A stretch of DNA of 64,000 nt from an uncultured Bacteroidales bacterium (GTDB lineage Bacteria; Bacteroidota; Bacteroidia; Bacteroidales; FEN-979). The notes below the pieces were generated by a model, which worked only from the letters and a program-made list of their open reading frames with translations, was not told the DNA's origin and ran no database searches. Positions 16,788-25,260 of the stretch are shown piece after piece (the stretch's first letter is position 1; each line of letters begins with the position of its first letter). The stretch covers positions 62,001 through 126,000 of the forward strand of contig CAJBYO010000090.1 in the NCBI GenBank assembly GCA_903959905.1. Direction: 5' to 3'. The position numbers and the translations under genes were made by a program.

Positions 16788-16795
16788 CAAAAGTA
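16788..16795 (-). promoter_or_regulatory. -7 box of gcvT (TACTTTTG)
   Basis: On the minus strand TACTTTTG matches TAnnTTTG exactly, about 96 bases before the gcvT ATG. This gives a longer leader than at other genes here. The leader can fold a short hairpin (GGAG/CTCC) but I see no glycine riboswitch consensus. No clear TTTG -33 box lies 19-21 bases upstream. Confidence 0.45.
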
Positions 16796-16869
16796 GGAAA
16801 AATTGCGCAGGGCATAGCCGAATGTTCATATTTTACGCCAATTGTTCATATGTTCAGGCCAATATTTTT

Positions 16870-16877
16870 TAAATTTG
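16870..16877 (+). promoter_or_regulatory. -7 box of miaA (TAAATTTG)
   Basis: An exact TAnnTTTG match. The predicted transcript starts close to ATG 16882, the start of an 18-codon reading frame that ends inside the miaA start codon. Divergent from the gcvT promoter in the same intergenic region. Confidence 0.45.
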
Positions 16878-16881
16878 ACGC

Positions 16882-16938
16882 ATGATACTTATCCGTAATA
16901 AAATGAATGAAAATCTCCTGATACCCGACCTGTTTTGA
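16882..16938 (+). other. Possible leader peptide overlapping miaA, or frameshifted miaA N-terminus
   Basis: A reading frame of 18 codons starts at ATG 16882 (second ATG at 16903, in frame) and ends with TGA at 16936-16938. The TGA overlaps the TTG start of miaA at 16935 (TTGA). This is the layout of a translationally coupled leader. The joint contains TTTT, so a one-base slip or a sequencing error could instead fuse MNENLLIPDLF to the miaA frame. Confidence 0.4.
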
Positions 16939-17852
16939 TTACCATCCTGGGCCCCACCGCAACGGGGAAGACAGCCCTTGCTGCCCGCCTTGCCTATGAC
17001 CTGAACGGCGAAGTGATCAGCGCCGACTCACGCCAGGTATACCGGGGCATGGATATCGGGACAGGCAAGGACTATGACGATTATGTTGTAAACGGCACCG
17101 CTGTTCCATATCATCTCATCGACATCCTTGAGCCGGGCTATGAATACAACATTTATGAATACCAGAAAGACTTCCTGAAGGCGTATCACGGGATTATGTC
17201 GCGCGGCAAACTTCCTGTCCTCTGCGGTGGATCAGGCATGTACCTTGAAGCCGTGCTCAAGGGATATATGCTGGCAAGGTCAGAAGAGGACAATGAATTT
17301 CTCTCTGCCCTTGAGCATAAAACAATGGATCAACTGATTGAAATCCTTAAATCATTTAAAGCCCCGCACAACATTACCGATCTCGAAGAACGGCCAAGGC
17401 TCCTCAAAGCCATCACGGTCGCCCGTGCTGCAACAACAACATCCTCTGCCGAAAGGTTTCCGGAGATTAACTCGGTCAACTTCGGGATCAGTTTTCCCCG
17501 CGGACTGGTAAAATCACGTATTTTTTCAAGGCTGGAATCAAGGCTGGAAAACGGCATGATCGCAGAGGTTCAGAAGTTACTTGACAGTGGCATCACCCCC
17601 GACCGGCTGATGAAGTACGGACTGGAATACAAGTTTGTAACATTGTACCTCACCGGCAGTTTATCAGGGTCCGGGATGTTTGACTCACTCAATATCGCCA
17701 TCCGCCAGTTCGCCAAACGGCAGATGACCTGGTACAGGCGCATGGAAAAACAGGGAATCAACATTCACTGGATTGACGGCAGGCTACCGATGGAAGAGAA
17801 AATTGAAGAAATCAAAGAAATTCTGAATAAAATTCTATGCCAAAGCCTGTAG
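16935..17852 (+). CDS. miaA: tRNA dimethylallyltransferase
   Basis: 305 residues. The P-loop GPTATGKT starts at residue 5, then DSRQVYRGMDIGTGKD, the substrate loop PYHLIDI, and the late RQMTWYRR motif. MiaA transfers a dimethylallyl group to N6 of A37 in tRNAs that read UNN codons. The only in-frame start after the stop at 16908 is TTG 16935; this leaves almost no residues before the first beta strand, shorter than usual. The true N-terminus may therefore include the overlapping small frame upstream. The gene is in its own unit, with a -7 box at 16870. Confidence 0.93.
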   Translation: MITILGPTATGKTALAARLAYDLNGEVISADSRQVYRGMDIGTGKDYDDYVVNGTAVPYHLIDILEPGYEYNIYEYQKDFLKAYHGIMSRGKLPVLCGGSGMYLEAVLKGYMLARSEEDNEFLSALEHKTMDQLIEILKSFKAPHNITDLEERPRLLKAITVARAATTTSSAERFPEINSVNFGISFPRGLVKSRIFSRLESRLENGMIAEVQKLLDSGITPDRLMKYGLEYKFVTLYLTGSLSGSGMFDSLNIAIRQFAKRQMTWYRRMEKQGINIHWIDGRLPMEEKIEEIKEILNKILCQSL

Positions 17853-17882
17853 CGAACCCTGTGCAATCCCAAGGGTTTTTAG

Positions 17883-17890
17883 TATCTTTG
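17883..17890 (+). promoter_or_regulatory. -7 box of lpdA (TATCTTTG)
   Basis: An exact TAnnTTTG match 23 bases before the lpdA ATG, a distance close to that at rsfS and guaB. No convincing TTTG lies 19-21 bases upstream. Confidence 0.45.
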
Positions 17891-17913
17891 CCGATTCCAA
17901 AAAAACGATTGTT

Positions 17914-19302
17914 ATGAACTACGATATCATTGTCATTGGCAGCGGTCCGGGTGGATATGTTGCTGCTATCCGCGCGGCCCAGCTGGGCTTCAAAGTAGCT
18001 GTTGTTGAACGCGCTGAACTGGGCGGGATCTGCCTTAACTGGGGATGCATCCCCACCAAAGCGTTGCTGAAAAGCGCCAGTGTATTCCAATACCTTAAGC
18101 ATGCAGCGGATTACGGAATAGTTGCCGGTGAATCCACGGCCGATTTCCCGGCCATCATCAAACGCAGCCGCGATGTGGCTGACCAGATGAGCAAGGGCAT
18201 TCAGTTCCTGCTCAAAAAAAACAAAGTTGAACATATCCAGGGATTCGGCGTGGTGAAACCCGGGAAAAAGGTGGAAGTCACAGACGAATCAGGGGCTAAA
18301 ACCGAATATTCCGCCAGCCACATCATCCTTGCAACCGGCTCCCGGTCGCGTGAACTGCCAAACCTGAAGCAGGACGGTAAAAAAATTATCGGGTACCGTG
18401 AGGCAATGACCCTGCCCGTTCAGCCAAAATCAATGGTTGTGGTGGGTTCAGGGGCCATCGGCTCTGAGTTTGCCTATTTTTACCAGTCCATCGGAACCAG
18501 TGTCACCCTTATTGAAGTGCTCCCCAATATCGTACCCGTTGAGGACGAAGAAGTTTCCAAAGCACTGGAACGCTCTTTCAAAAAATCAGGCATGAAAGTG
18601 CCGACAGGCGTTTCTGTGGAATCGGTCGACACGGCAGGAACCGGCTGCAAGGTAACCGTGAAGACGAAAAAGGGGGATGAAATTATTGAATGTGATGTGG
18701 TACTTTCAGCTGTTGGCATTGCAACCAACCTGGAAGGGATCGGACTGGAAGCAGTCGGGATCACAACCGACCGCGGAAAAGTGACCGTTGACGATTACTA
18801 CAAAACCAGTGTTGACGGGTATTATGCCATCGGGGATATCGTGAAAGGCCCGGCATTGGCGCATGTTGCGTCCCATGAAGGGATCATCTGCGTTGAAAGG
18901 ATCGCAGGGAAACATGTTGAACCGCTTGATTATGGTAACATCCCGGGTTGCACTTATACCCATCCTGAAATTGCTTCCGTTGGCATGACTGAAAAGGCTG
19001 CCAGGGAGGCAGGTTATGAGATTCTTGTCGGGAAATTCCCCTTTACTGCCTCAGGAAAAGCAACAGCTTCAGGCACACGGGATGGCTTTATCAAAGTCAT
19101 TTTTGATGCGAAATACGGCGAATGGCTCGGTGCCCACATGATTGGTGAAAATGTTACGGAAATGATCGCGGAAGTGGTCGTTGCCCGCAAACTGGAAACC
19201 ACCGGAAAAGAGATCATTGAAGCAGTTCACCCCCACCCGACTATGAGCGAGGCGGTGATGGAAGCTGTGGCACAGGCGTATGGGGAATGTATTCATTTGT
19301 AA
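17914..19302 (+). CDS. lpdA: Dihydrolipoyl dehydrogenase (E3)
   Basis: 462 residues. The N-terminal FAD-binding fold has GSGPGGYVAAIRAAQLG, followed by the redox-active disulfide CLNWGC (about 43-48). A second Rossmann motif VVGSGAIGSEFA binds NAD. The C-terminal dimer interface carries the catalytic HPHPTMSE. It reoxidises dihydrolipoyl groups of the 2-oxoacid dehydrogenase complexes and of glycine cleavage H protein, passing electrons to NAD+. The E1 and E2 genes are not next to it, so it may serve several complexes. The gene ends directly against a nonamer tandem repeat. Confidence 0.97.
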   Translation: MNYDIIVIGSGPGGYVAAIRAAQLGFKVAVVERAELGGICLNWGCIPTKALLKSASVFQYLKHAADYGIVAGESTADFPAIIKRSRDVADQMSKGIQFLLKKNKVEHIQGFGVVKPGKKVEVTDESGAKTEYSASHIILATGSRSRELPNLKQDGKKIIGYREAMTLPVQPKSMVVVGSGAIGSEFAYFYQSIGTSVTLIEVLPNIVPVEDEEVSKALERSFKKSGMKVPTGVSVESVDTAGTGCKVTVKTKKGDEIIECDVVLSAVGIATNLEGIGLEAVGITTDRGKVTVDDYYKTSVDGYYAIGDIVKGPALAHVASHEGIICVERIAGKHVEPLDYGNIPGCTYTHPEIASVGMTEKAAREAGYEILVGKFPFTASGKATASGTRDGFIKVIFDAKYGEWLGAHMIGENVTEMIAEVVVARKLETTGKEIIEAVHPHPTMSEAVMEAVAQAYGECIHL

Positions 19303-19472
19303 ATGCAGGCAATGTAAACAATGCAGGCAATGCAAGCAATGCGAACAATGTAAAGCATGATTTGAATTTTGGGAATGAAAATAGTGAATGCAATAAAATG
19401 ACAAATTGAATAATTACCCCGGAATGAATAACCTCCTTGAATTCCCGGCATTGCCTGCATTGTTTGCATTGC
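19303..19472. repeat. Nonamer tandem repeat and 25 bp inverted repeat
   Basis: Directly after the lpdA stop, units of AATG plus five bases (AATGCAGGC, AATGTAAAC and variants) repeat every nine bases to about 19352. An inverse copy follows at 19448-19472, matching 19309-19333 as a reverse complement at 24 of 25 positions. The loop is about 114 bases, A/T-rich, and shows no gene. This occupies most of the 220-base gap before rfbC. Confidence 0.88.
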
Positions 19473-19522
19473 TTTCATTCCCCGCATTCAACAACCAGAC
19501 TAACTCCTAAATCTTTAACAAG

Positions 19523-20065
19523 ATGGAAATCATAACAACCCCGTTGGACGGCCTGTTGATCATCAAACCTGCTGTATTTGCCGATGATCGCGGTTATTTT
19601 TTTGAGTCATACAACATTGACAAGTTCATGAATGCCGGGCTTGACCTGAAATTCATGCAGGACAATGAATCAAAGTCAAAAAAAGGCGTCCTGCGGGGCC
19701 TCCATTTCCAGGCACCGCCATTTGCACAGGGCAAACTGGTTCGGGTCATGAAAGGTGCCGTGCTCGATGTGGCTGTTGACATCCGCAAAGGGTCCTCCAC
19801 ATACGGAAAATGGGAATCAGTCGTTCTTACTGAGCAAAACAAACTTATGTACTGGGTTCCTGCCGGATTTGCACACGGCTTTGTTACACTGGAAGATGAT
19901 ACAGTCTTTTTTTACAAGTGCACCAATGTATACAATAAAAACGCAGAAGGCAGCATCATCTGGAACGATCCCGATCTTAATATTGACTGGGGAATAAGCC
20001 GGCCACTGGTATCAGGGAAGGATGAACTGGCACCGAGGATGCGGGATATTGTGAGTCCGTTTTAA
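19523..20065 (+). CDS. rfbC: dTDP-4-dehydrorhamnose 3,5-epimerase
   Basis: 180 residues, the normal length of RmlC. The cupin fold carries FFESYN near residue 27, RGLHFQAPPFAQGKLVRV with the catalytic His, DVAVDIRKGSSTYGKW, and YWVPAGFAHGF with the conserved Tyr and His. It epimerises dTDP-4-keto-6-deoxyglucose at C3 and C5 on the way to dTDP-L-rhamnose. The other rml genes are absent from the window, so this is an isolated copy. It may supply rhamnose for glycans made by enzymes such as the glycosyltransferases at the left edge. Confidence 0.96.
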   Translation: MEIITTPLDGLLIIKPAVFADDRGYFFESYNIDKFMNAGLDLKFMQDNESKSKKGVLRGLHFQAPPFAQGKLVRVMKGAVLDVAVDIRKGSSTYGKWESVVLTEQNKLMYWVPAGFAHGFVTLEDDTVFFYKCTNVYNKNAEGSIIWNDPDLNIDWGISRPLVSGKDELAPRMRDIVSPF

Positions 20066-20068
20066 GCT

Positions 20069-20195
20069 GGCGGACAGGCGGACTGGCGGACAAGCGGACA
20101 AAAAGAGGGTCCAAATGTTCACCCGCTCACCCGTCCGCCCGTCCACTTGTCCGCTCGTCCGCTCGTCCGCTTGTCCGCTCGTCCGCCTGTCCACC
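20069..20195. repeat. GTCCGCTC-type octad repeats forming an inverted repeat
   Basis: The left arm 20069-20099 and right arm 20165-20195 are reverse complements at 28 of 31 positions. Both arms are built of eight-base units (GCGGACAA/GCGGACAG type), and more right-arm units fill 20132-20164. The region is GC-rich and begins right after the rfbC stop. It could fold into a strong hairpin in RNA. Minus-strand open frames through it are repeat translations, not genes. Confidence 0.9.
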
Positions 20196-20211
20196 AATAA
20201 CTTAACTGAAT

Positions 20212-21213
20212 ATGCAAAAACAAAAATTCATCCTCCCTTCAATCATCCTCCTGCTAGCCCTCAGCGCCCTTTCCCTGTGCGCGGTGGTGGCCCTGAAAAA
20301 CCAGGATAAGGAGTACCAGGGACTTTTCTTCCGCCACATGAAGGTGGTTGCCCCTGATTTTCCGTCCATGGCAGCCTTTGCCGGCGAAGCAGTGCCCATG
20401 GACCTGTATTATGTAAAGGAGGCTTTTGAGCGCGAGATGACGGCCAGCACTTTCATGCACTCTACAACCATCATGGTCTTCAAACGAGCCAACCGCTGGT
20501 TCCCGGTGATAGAGCCCATCCTGAAAAAGAATGGTATCCCCGACGACTTTAAATTCCTTGCCGTTGCTGAAAGCAATCTTGTTAACGCGGTTTCTCCTGC
20601 CGGGGCCGAAGGTTACTGGCAATTCATCAAGCCAACCGGGATAAAGTACGGTCTTGAAATCAACGAAAACGTTGATGAACGCTATAACATGGAAAAAGCA
20701 ACCCAGGCTGCCTGCGATTATTTTAAAGATGCCTACCAGGATTTCAAAAGCTGGACACTCGTTGCCGCATCTTACAACCGCGGACAGGAAGGCCTCAGGA
20801 AAGCACTGGAGAACCAGAAGGTAAACAACTACTACGACCTCTACCTGAATGATGAAACATCCCGGTATGTATTCAGAATCATGGCCATACGGGAAGTATA
20901 CAATCATCCTGTAAAGTATGGATTCCTGCTGCGGGAACAGGATTTTTACCCGCAGATCCCTGCCAGCACTGTGACTGTTGATTCAGGCATTGAAAACCTG
21001 CCTGTATTCGCAAAATCACAGGGAATCAATTACCGGATTCTCAGGGAGATGAACCCATGGATTAAAAATTACAGCCTGCCGAATAAATCAAAGAAAACAT
21101 ATACGTTCAGGATTCCGAAAGAGGGTGCCCTGAGTTATGAAACACTGATGAAGAAGGTTCCCACGAGTGAAACATTTTTTCACGACACGCTGAAAATCAA
21201 CGAAATTCACTAA
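20212..21213 (+). CDS. Lytic transglycosylase (SLT/GH23 type), membrane-anchored or exported
   Basis: 333 residues. A hydrophobic N-terminus (about 7-27) acts as signal or anchor. The SLT domain (about 95-220) has the catalytic Glu120 in AVAESNL, then the family motifs AGAEGYWQF and AASYNRG. The C-terminal region (about 262-313; VFAKSQGINYRILREMNPW and a YTFRIPK strand) looks like a diverged LysM. It cleaves the MurNAc-GlcNAc bond of peptidoglycan, forming a 1,6-anhydro product, much as MltD does. It is 22 bases upstream of uvrA. Confidence 0.9.
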   Translation: MQKQKFILPSIILLLALSALSLCAVVALKNQDKEYQGLFFRHMKVVAPDFPSMAAFAGEAVPMDLYYVKEAFEREMTASTFMHSTTIMVFKRANRWFPVIEPILKKNGIPDDFKFLAVAESNLVNAVSPAGAEGYWQFIKPTGIKYGLEINENVDERYNMEKATQAACDYFKDAYQDFKSWTLVAASYNRGQEGLRKALENQKVNNYYDLYLNDETSRYVFRIMAIREVYNHPVKYGFLLREQDFYPQIPASTVTVDSGIENLPVFAKSQGINYRILREMNPWIKNYSLPNKSKKTYTFRIPKEGALSYETLMKKVPTSETFFHDTLKINEIH

Positions 21214-21235
21214 CCAGCCTGTTTTCAACAATATT

Positions 21236-24070
21236 TTGGAAGAAAATCTTGACGTTTTTGGTGCGAGAGTACACAACCTGAAAAATATAGACCTGACCAT
21301 TCCCCGTCACAAACTGGTGGTTTTCACCGGCCTGAGCGGAAGCGGCAAGTCATCCCTGGCATTTGACACCATATATGCCGAAGGTCAGCGCCGTTATATG
21401 GAGACATTTTCGGCCTACGCCCGCCAGTTTATCGGCAACCTGGAAAGGCCCGATGTTGACAAAATCAACGGACTGAGCCCGGTTATCTCCATTGAGCAGA
21501 AATCCACCAACCGCAACCCGAGGTCAACCGTAGGCACCATCACCGAAATTTACGATTTCATGCGTTTGCTGTTTGCCCGTGCGGCTGATGCCTTCTCACA
21601 TGCTACTGGTGAACAGATGATCAGGTACAGCGAACAGCAGATCGTTGACCTGATTCTTTCAAACTACCAAGGCAAAGAAATCCTTGTGCTGGCCCCGGTG
21701 GTCAAGGGCCGCAAAGGCCATTACCGGGAACTGTTTGAACAGATCCGCAAACAGGGGTTTCTCAATGTGCGCATTGACGGCGAGGTAAGGGAAATCTCTC
21801 ACGGACTGCAACTTGACAGGTACAAGATCCATGATGTAGAAATCGTCATTGACCAGGTCAGCATAAAACCTGATGCAAAGACAAGGCTTGCAAGTTCCGT
21901 CAACCTCGCTATGCGCCACGGGAAAGATGTACTGATGGTGCTTGATCTTGAATCTTCTGCAGCACGTCATTTCAGCAGGCTGCTGATGTGTCCGACTTCA
22001 GGCATTTCCTACGACGAACCGGAACCAAACACCTTTTCATTCAATTCTCCCTACGGTGCCTGCCCTAAATGCAACGGACTCGGAACTATTTCAGAGATCG
22101 ATCTCAGCAAGATCATCCCCGACAGGTCAAAAAGCATAAAAAAAGGGGGTATCGTACCGATCGGGGAATTCAAAAACTCATGGATTTTCAAGCAGATAGA
22201 GGCGATCGGAGAAAAATACGGCTTTGACATCAACACTCCCATTTCCGAAATTTCCGAAAATGCCATCAATGTTATCCTGAACGGATCTGATGAGGTTTTC
22301 AGGGTGAAAAATGAATACCTGGGTGTGTCTTCCAGTTATTCACTGAACTTTGAGGGAATCGTTAGTTTCATCAATTCACAGCATGCAGAGGCGGCGCCCG
22401 CCGGCATCATGAAATGGGTGAGCAGCTTCATGAATAAGATGCCTTGCCCCGAATGCAATGGCGCCAGGCTGAAAAAGGAATCACTCTATTTCAGACTTGG
22501 AGGCAAAAACATTGCAGAGCTTGCAAACATGGACCTGATTAACCTCTCCGACTGGTTCGATCAGCTCAACACACAGCTTGACGAACGGAAGCAGACCATA
22601 GCCTACGAGATCATCCGTGAAATCAAAGCCAGGATCAGGTTCCTCCTTGATGTCGGCATCGGCTACCTTACCCTGAACCGAACTGCCCGCAGCCTTTCCG
22701 GAGGAGAAAGCCAGCGCATCAGGCTTGCCACGCAGATCGGATCGCAGCTGGTTGGCGTGCTTTACATCCTGGATGAACCAAGTATCGGACTGCACCAGCA
22801 CGACAACCTCCGGCTCATCCATGCCCTGAAAAGCCTGCGGGATACAGGAAATTCGGTGATCGTGGTGGAACATGACCAGGAAACCATCATGGCTGCCGAC
22901 TATGTCATTGATATCGGCCCCGGTGCCGGGGTTCACGGCGGCAGGATCGTCGCACAGGGCACCCCGGAGGAGATCATGCAGAACGGCCATCTGACCGGAC
23001 TGTATCTCAGCGGGAAAAGAAAAATAAATGTCCCGAAAATAAGAAGGAAAGGCAATGGCAATTTCCTGAAACTTACCGGGGCAACAGGCAATAACCTCAA
23101 AAATATTGACCTTACCCTTCCGCTGGGAACCCTCATTTGCGTGACCGGACTTTCCGGCAGCGGAAAATCATCCCTCATCAATGAAACGCTGTATCCGATT
23201 CTGAGTCAGCATTTTTACAAATCAGACCAGAAACCGCTGCCGTACAAAGCCATTGAAGGGATTAAAAATATCGACAAAGTAATAGAAATAGACCAGTCGC
23301 CCATCGGACGTACCCCCCGCTCCAATCCTGCCACCTACACCAAAGTGTTTGACGATATCAGGAAGCTTTTCGCGGAACTCCCCGAATCAAAAATCCGCGG
23401 GTATCTCCCGGGCCGCTTTTCATTCAATGTAAAAGGCGGGCGCTGTGAAACATGCAAAGGTGCCGGCCTGCGGGTCATCGAAATGAATTTTCTTCCCGAT
23501 GTATATGTTCCCTGTGAAACCTGCCATGGCCATCGCTATAACCGGGAAACACTGGAAGTAAGGTACAAAGGCAAATCAATAAACGATGTACTCAACATGA
23601 CCATTGAACAGGCGGTTGAGTTTTTTGACAGCATCCCGTTTATTGTACATAAAATTAATACATTGAACGAGGTCGGGCTTGGTTATATCACACTTGGCCA
23701 GCAGTCAACCACGCTTTCCGGCGGCGAGGCACAACGGGTGAAACTGGCCACCGAACTGTCAAAAAACGATACCGGGAATACCATTTACATCCTGGATGAA
23801 CCAACAACAGGCCTCCATTTTGAAGATGTCAAGGTACTCCTCTGCGTTTTAAACAAACTGGTGGCAAAAGGGAATACGGTGCTCGTGATTGAGCACAACA
23901 TGGAGGTAATCAAAGTTGCCGACCATATTATTGACCTTGGCCCTGAAGGAGGTGAACGCGGCGGGCAAGTCCTGGCACAGGGAACTCCGGAGGATGTTGC
24001 AAAACACAAAACCAGCTTTACATCCCTCTATCTTAAAGACATTCTCAGAGTTGAACCCCGGAAAAAATAA
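21236..24070 (+). CDS. uvrA: Excinuclease ABC subunit A
   Basis: 944 residues, full length. Two ABC-type ATPase halves are present, each with a P-loop (GLSGSGKSS, early and again near 640) and an ABC signature (LSGGESQRI and LSGGEAQRV). Zinc-finger cysteine pairs are CPKCNG/CPECNG and CETCKG/CETCHG. UvrA recognises bulky DNA lesions and loads UvrB in nucleotide excision repair. The start is TTG 21236, as no ATG is available before the conserved EENLDVFGARVHNLKNID opening. Confidence 0.98.
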   Translation: MEENLDVFGARVHNLKNIDLTIPRHKLVVFTGLSGSGKSSLAFDTIYAEGQRRYMETFSAYARQFIGNLERPDVDKINGLSPVISIEQKSTNRNPRSTVGTITEIYDFMRLLFARAADAFSHATGEQMIRYSEQQIVDLILSNYQGKEILVLAPVVKGRKGHYRELFEQIRKQGFLNVRIDGEVREISHGLQLDRYKIHDVEIVIDQVSIKPDAKTRLASSVNLAMRHGKDVLMVLDLESSAARHFSRLLMCPTSGISYDEPEPNTFSFNSPYGACPKCNGLGTISEIDLSKIIPDRSKSIKKGGIVPIGEFKNSWIFKQIEAIGEKYGFDINTPISEISENAINVILNGSDEVFRVKNEYLGVSSSYSLNFEGIVSFINSQHAEAAPAGIMKWVSSFMNKMPCPECNGARLKKESLYFRLGGKNIAELANMDLINLSDWFDQLNTQLDERKQTIAYEIIREIKARIRFLLDVGIGYLTLNRTARSLSGGESQRIRLATQIGSQLVGVLYILDEPSIGLHQHDNLRLIHALKSLRDTGNSVIVVEHDQETIMAADYVIDIGPGAGVHGGRIVAQGTPEEIMQNGHLTGLYLSGKRKINVPKIRRKGNGNFLKLTGATGNNLKNIDLTLPLGTLICVTGLSGSGKSSLINETLYPILSQHFYKSDQKPLPYKAIEGIKNIDKVIEIDQSPIGRTPRSNPATYTKVFDDIRKLFAELPESKIRGYLPGRFSFNVKGGRCETCKGAGLRVIEMNFLPDVYVPCETCHGHRYNRETLEVRYKGKSINDVLNMTIEQAVEFFDSIPFIVHKINTLNEVGLGYITLGQQSTTLSGGEAQRVKLATELSKNDTGNTIYILDEPTTGLHFEDVKVLLCVLNKLVAKGNTVLVIEHNMEVIKVADHIIDLGPEGGERGGQVLAQGTPEDVAKHKTSFTSLYLKDILRVEPRKK

Positions 24071-24090
24071 CGATACAAACAACACATACC

Positions 24091-24801
24091 ATGGAAACTG
24101 AAGATCTTGAAAAACTGAAACAGTCCATCCAGCCAAAAAACTGGTCAGAAACTATCAGTTACGACACCTGGGAAATTTTCAAGGTGATCTCAGAGATGGT
24201 GGAAGGATTTGAAAAACTGAGCAGAATCGGGCCTTGTGTGTCCATTTTCGGTTCAGCAAGGACAAAAGAAGGGCATCATTACTACAAACTCACGGAAGAG
24301 ATTGCCTACCTGATGACAAAAGCTGGTTACGGCATCATTACCGGAGGAGGTCCGGGCATTATGGAGGCTGCCAACAAAGGCGCGCATTTTGCCGGGGGGA
24401 AATCGGTGGGGCTCAACATCAACCTCCCTTTTGAACAAAATCCAAACCCATTTATTGACCGGAACAAACTGATCAATTTCAACTTTTTCTACGTCAGGAA
24501 AACAATGTTCATGAGATATTCCATGGGTTTTATAGCAATGCCCGGCGGGTTTGGCACACTTGATGAACTCACCGAAGCCATTACCCTGATCCAGACCCAC
24601 AAACTGGTGAACTTTCCGATCGTACTGGTTGGAAAAGACTACTGGCAGGGGCTGGTTGACTGGATCAAATCAACAGTGCTGCATGAACAATACATCTCAG
24701 CCGAAAATCTTGAAATTTTCAAAGTGGTTGACACGGCTGAAGAAGCGGTTTCATGTATCACCGAATTCTATAAAACCTACGCTCTGAAACCCAACTTCTA
24801 A
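24091..24801 (+). CDS. LOG-family (TIGR00730) nucleotide phosphoribohydrolase-like protein
   Basis: 236 residues. The Rossmann-type lysine decarboxylase-like/LOG fold shows GSARTKEGHHYYK, GGGPGIMEAANKGA and the catalytic PGGFGTLDE, with a conserved Arg in the preceding RKTMFMRYS. Plant and bacterial LOG enzymes hydrolyse nucleoside 5'-monophosphates to free base and ribose 5-phosphate; the natural substrate in Bacteroidota is not settled. An N-terminal extension of about 45 residues is helical. The gene lies 20 bases after uvrA. Confidence 0.88.
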   Translation: METEDLEKLKQSIQPKNWSETISYDTWEIFKVISEMVEGFEKLSRIGPCVSIFGSARTKEGHHYYKLTEEIAYLMTKAGYGIITGGGPGIMEAANKGAHFAGGKSVGLNINLPFEQNPNPFIDRNKLINFNFFYVRKTMFMRYSMGFIAMPGGFGTLDELTEAITLIQTHKLVNFPIVLVGKDYWQGLVDWIKSTVLHEQYISAENLEIFKVVDTAEEAVSCITEFYKTYALKPNF

Positions 24802-24820
24802 AGGTGTCAGGATATTTGAT

Positions 24821-24828
24821 TACTTTTG
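24821..24828 (+). promoter_or_regulatory. -7 box of rsfS (TACTTTTG)
   Basis: An exact TAnnTTTG match 22 bases before the rsfS ATG. It suggests the rsfS-ftsH-LUD-cdsA-psd run has its own promoter separate from uvrA. No good -33 box is seen. Confidence 0.45.
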
Positions 24829-24850
24829 CATAAATAACCAACCTTCCTTC

Positions 24851-25228
24851 ATGCCAAGAAAGAAGAAACAAGACCCCAGGGAAATACTGTTGGAAGCCAT
24901 CGTCACCGCGATGACTGACAAAAAAGCACGGAACCCGGTTATCCTTGACTTTTCCGCCCTCAAGGGTACGCTTTGCGATGCATTTGTGATCTGTCACGGA
25001 TCATCACGCACTCAGGTTGAGGCTCTTACCGACCATGTGATTGGGGAAGTAAAGAAGAAAACGGGCCTGAATCCTGTCCATAAAGAGGGATTTGAAAATG
25101 CGGAATGGATTTTGATTGACTATTTCGACGTGGTCATACACATATTCCAGGAGGAGCGGCGTAAGTTCTACAATCTGGAGCAGTTATGGGCTGATGCGCA
25201 GGTTATCAGGATTGACACGCACGAATAA
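24851..25228 (+). CDS. rsfS: Ribosome silencing factor
   Basis: 125 residues, typical for RsfS/Iojap. Conserved stretches are ILDFSALKGTLCDAFVICHGSS, VEALTDHV, and the C-terminal WILIDYFDVVIHIFQEERRKFYNLEQLWADA. The protein binds ribosomal protein L14 and blocks joining of the 30S and 50S subunits under starvation. It is followed by ftsH. Confidence 0.96.
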   Translation: MPRKKKQDPREILLEAIVTAMTDKKARNPVILDFSALKGTLCDAFVICHGSSRTQVEALTDHVIGEVKKKTGLNPVHKEGFENAEWILIDYFDVVIHIFQEERRKFYNLEQLWADAQVIRIDTHE

Positions 25229-25260
25229 ACAGAGTCATTTAATTTTTGGAATCAGACAGA

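Noticed and set aside
20012..20197. Minus-strand Arg/Thr/Asp-rich open frame
   Set aside because: It is translation of the GC-rich octad repeat and overlaps the end of rfbC.
25246..25260. FtsH start at TTG 25246
   Set aside because: The ATG at 25261 is closer to the usual distance from the first membrane segment, and the extra five residues are not family-like.
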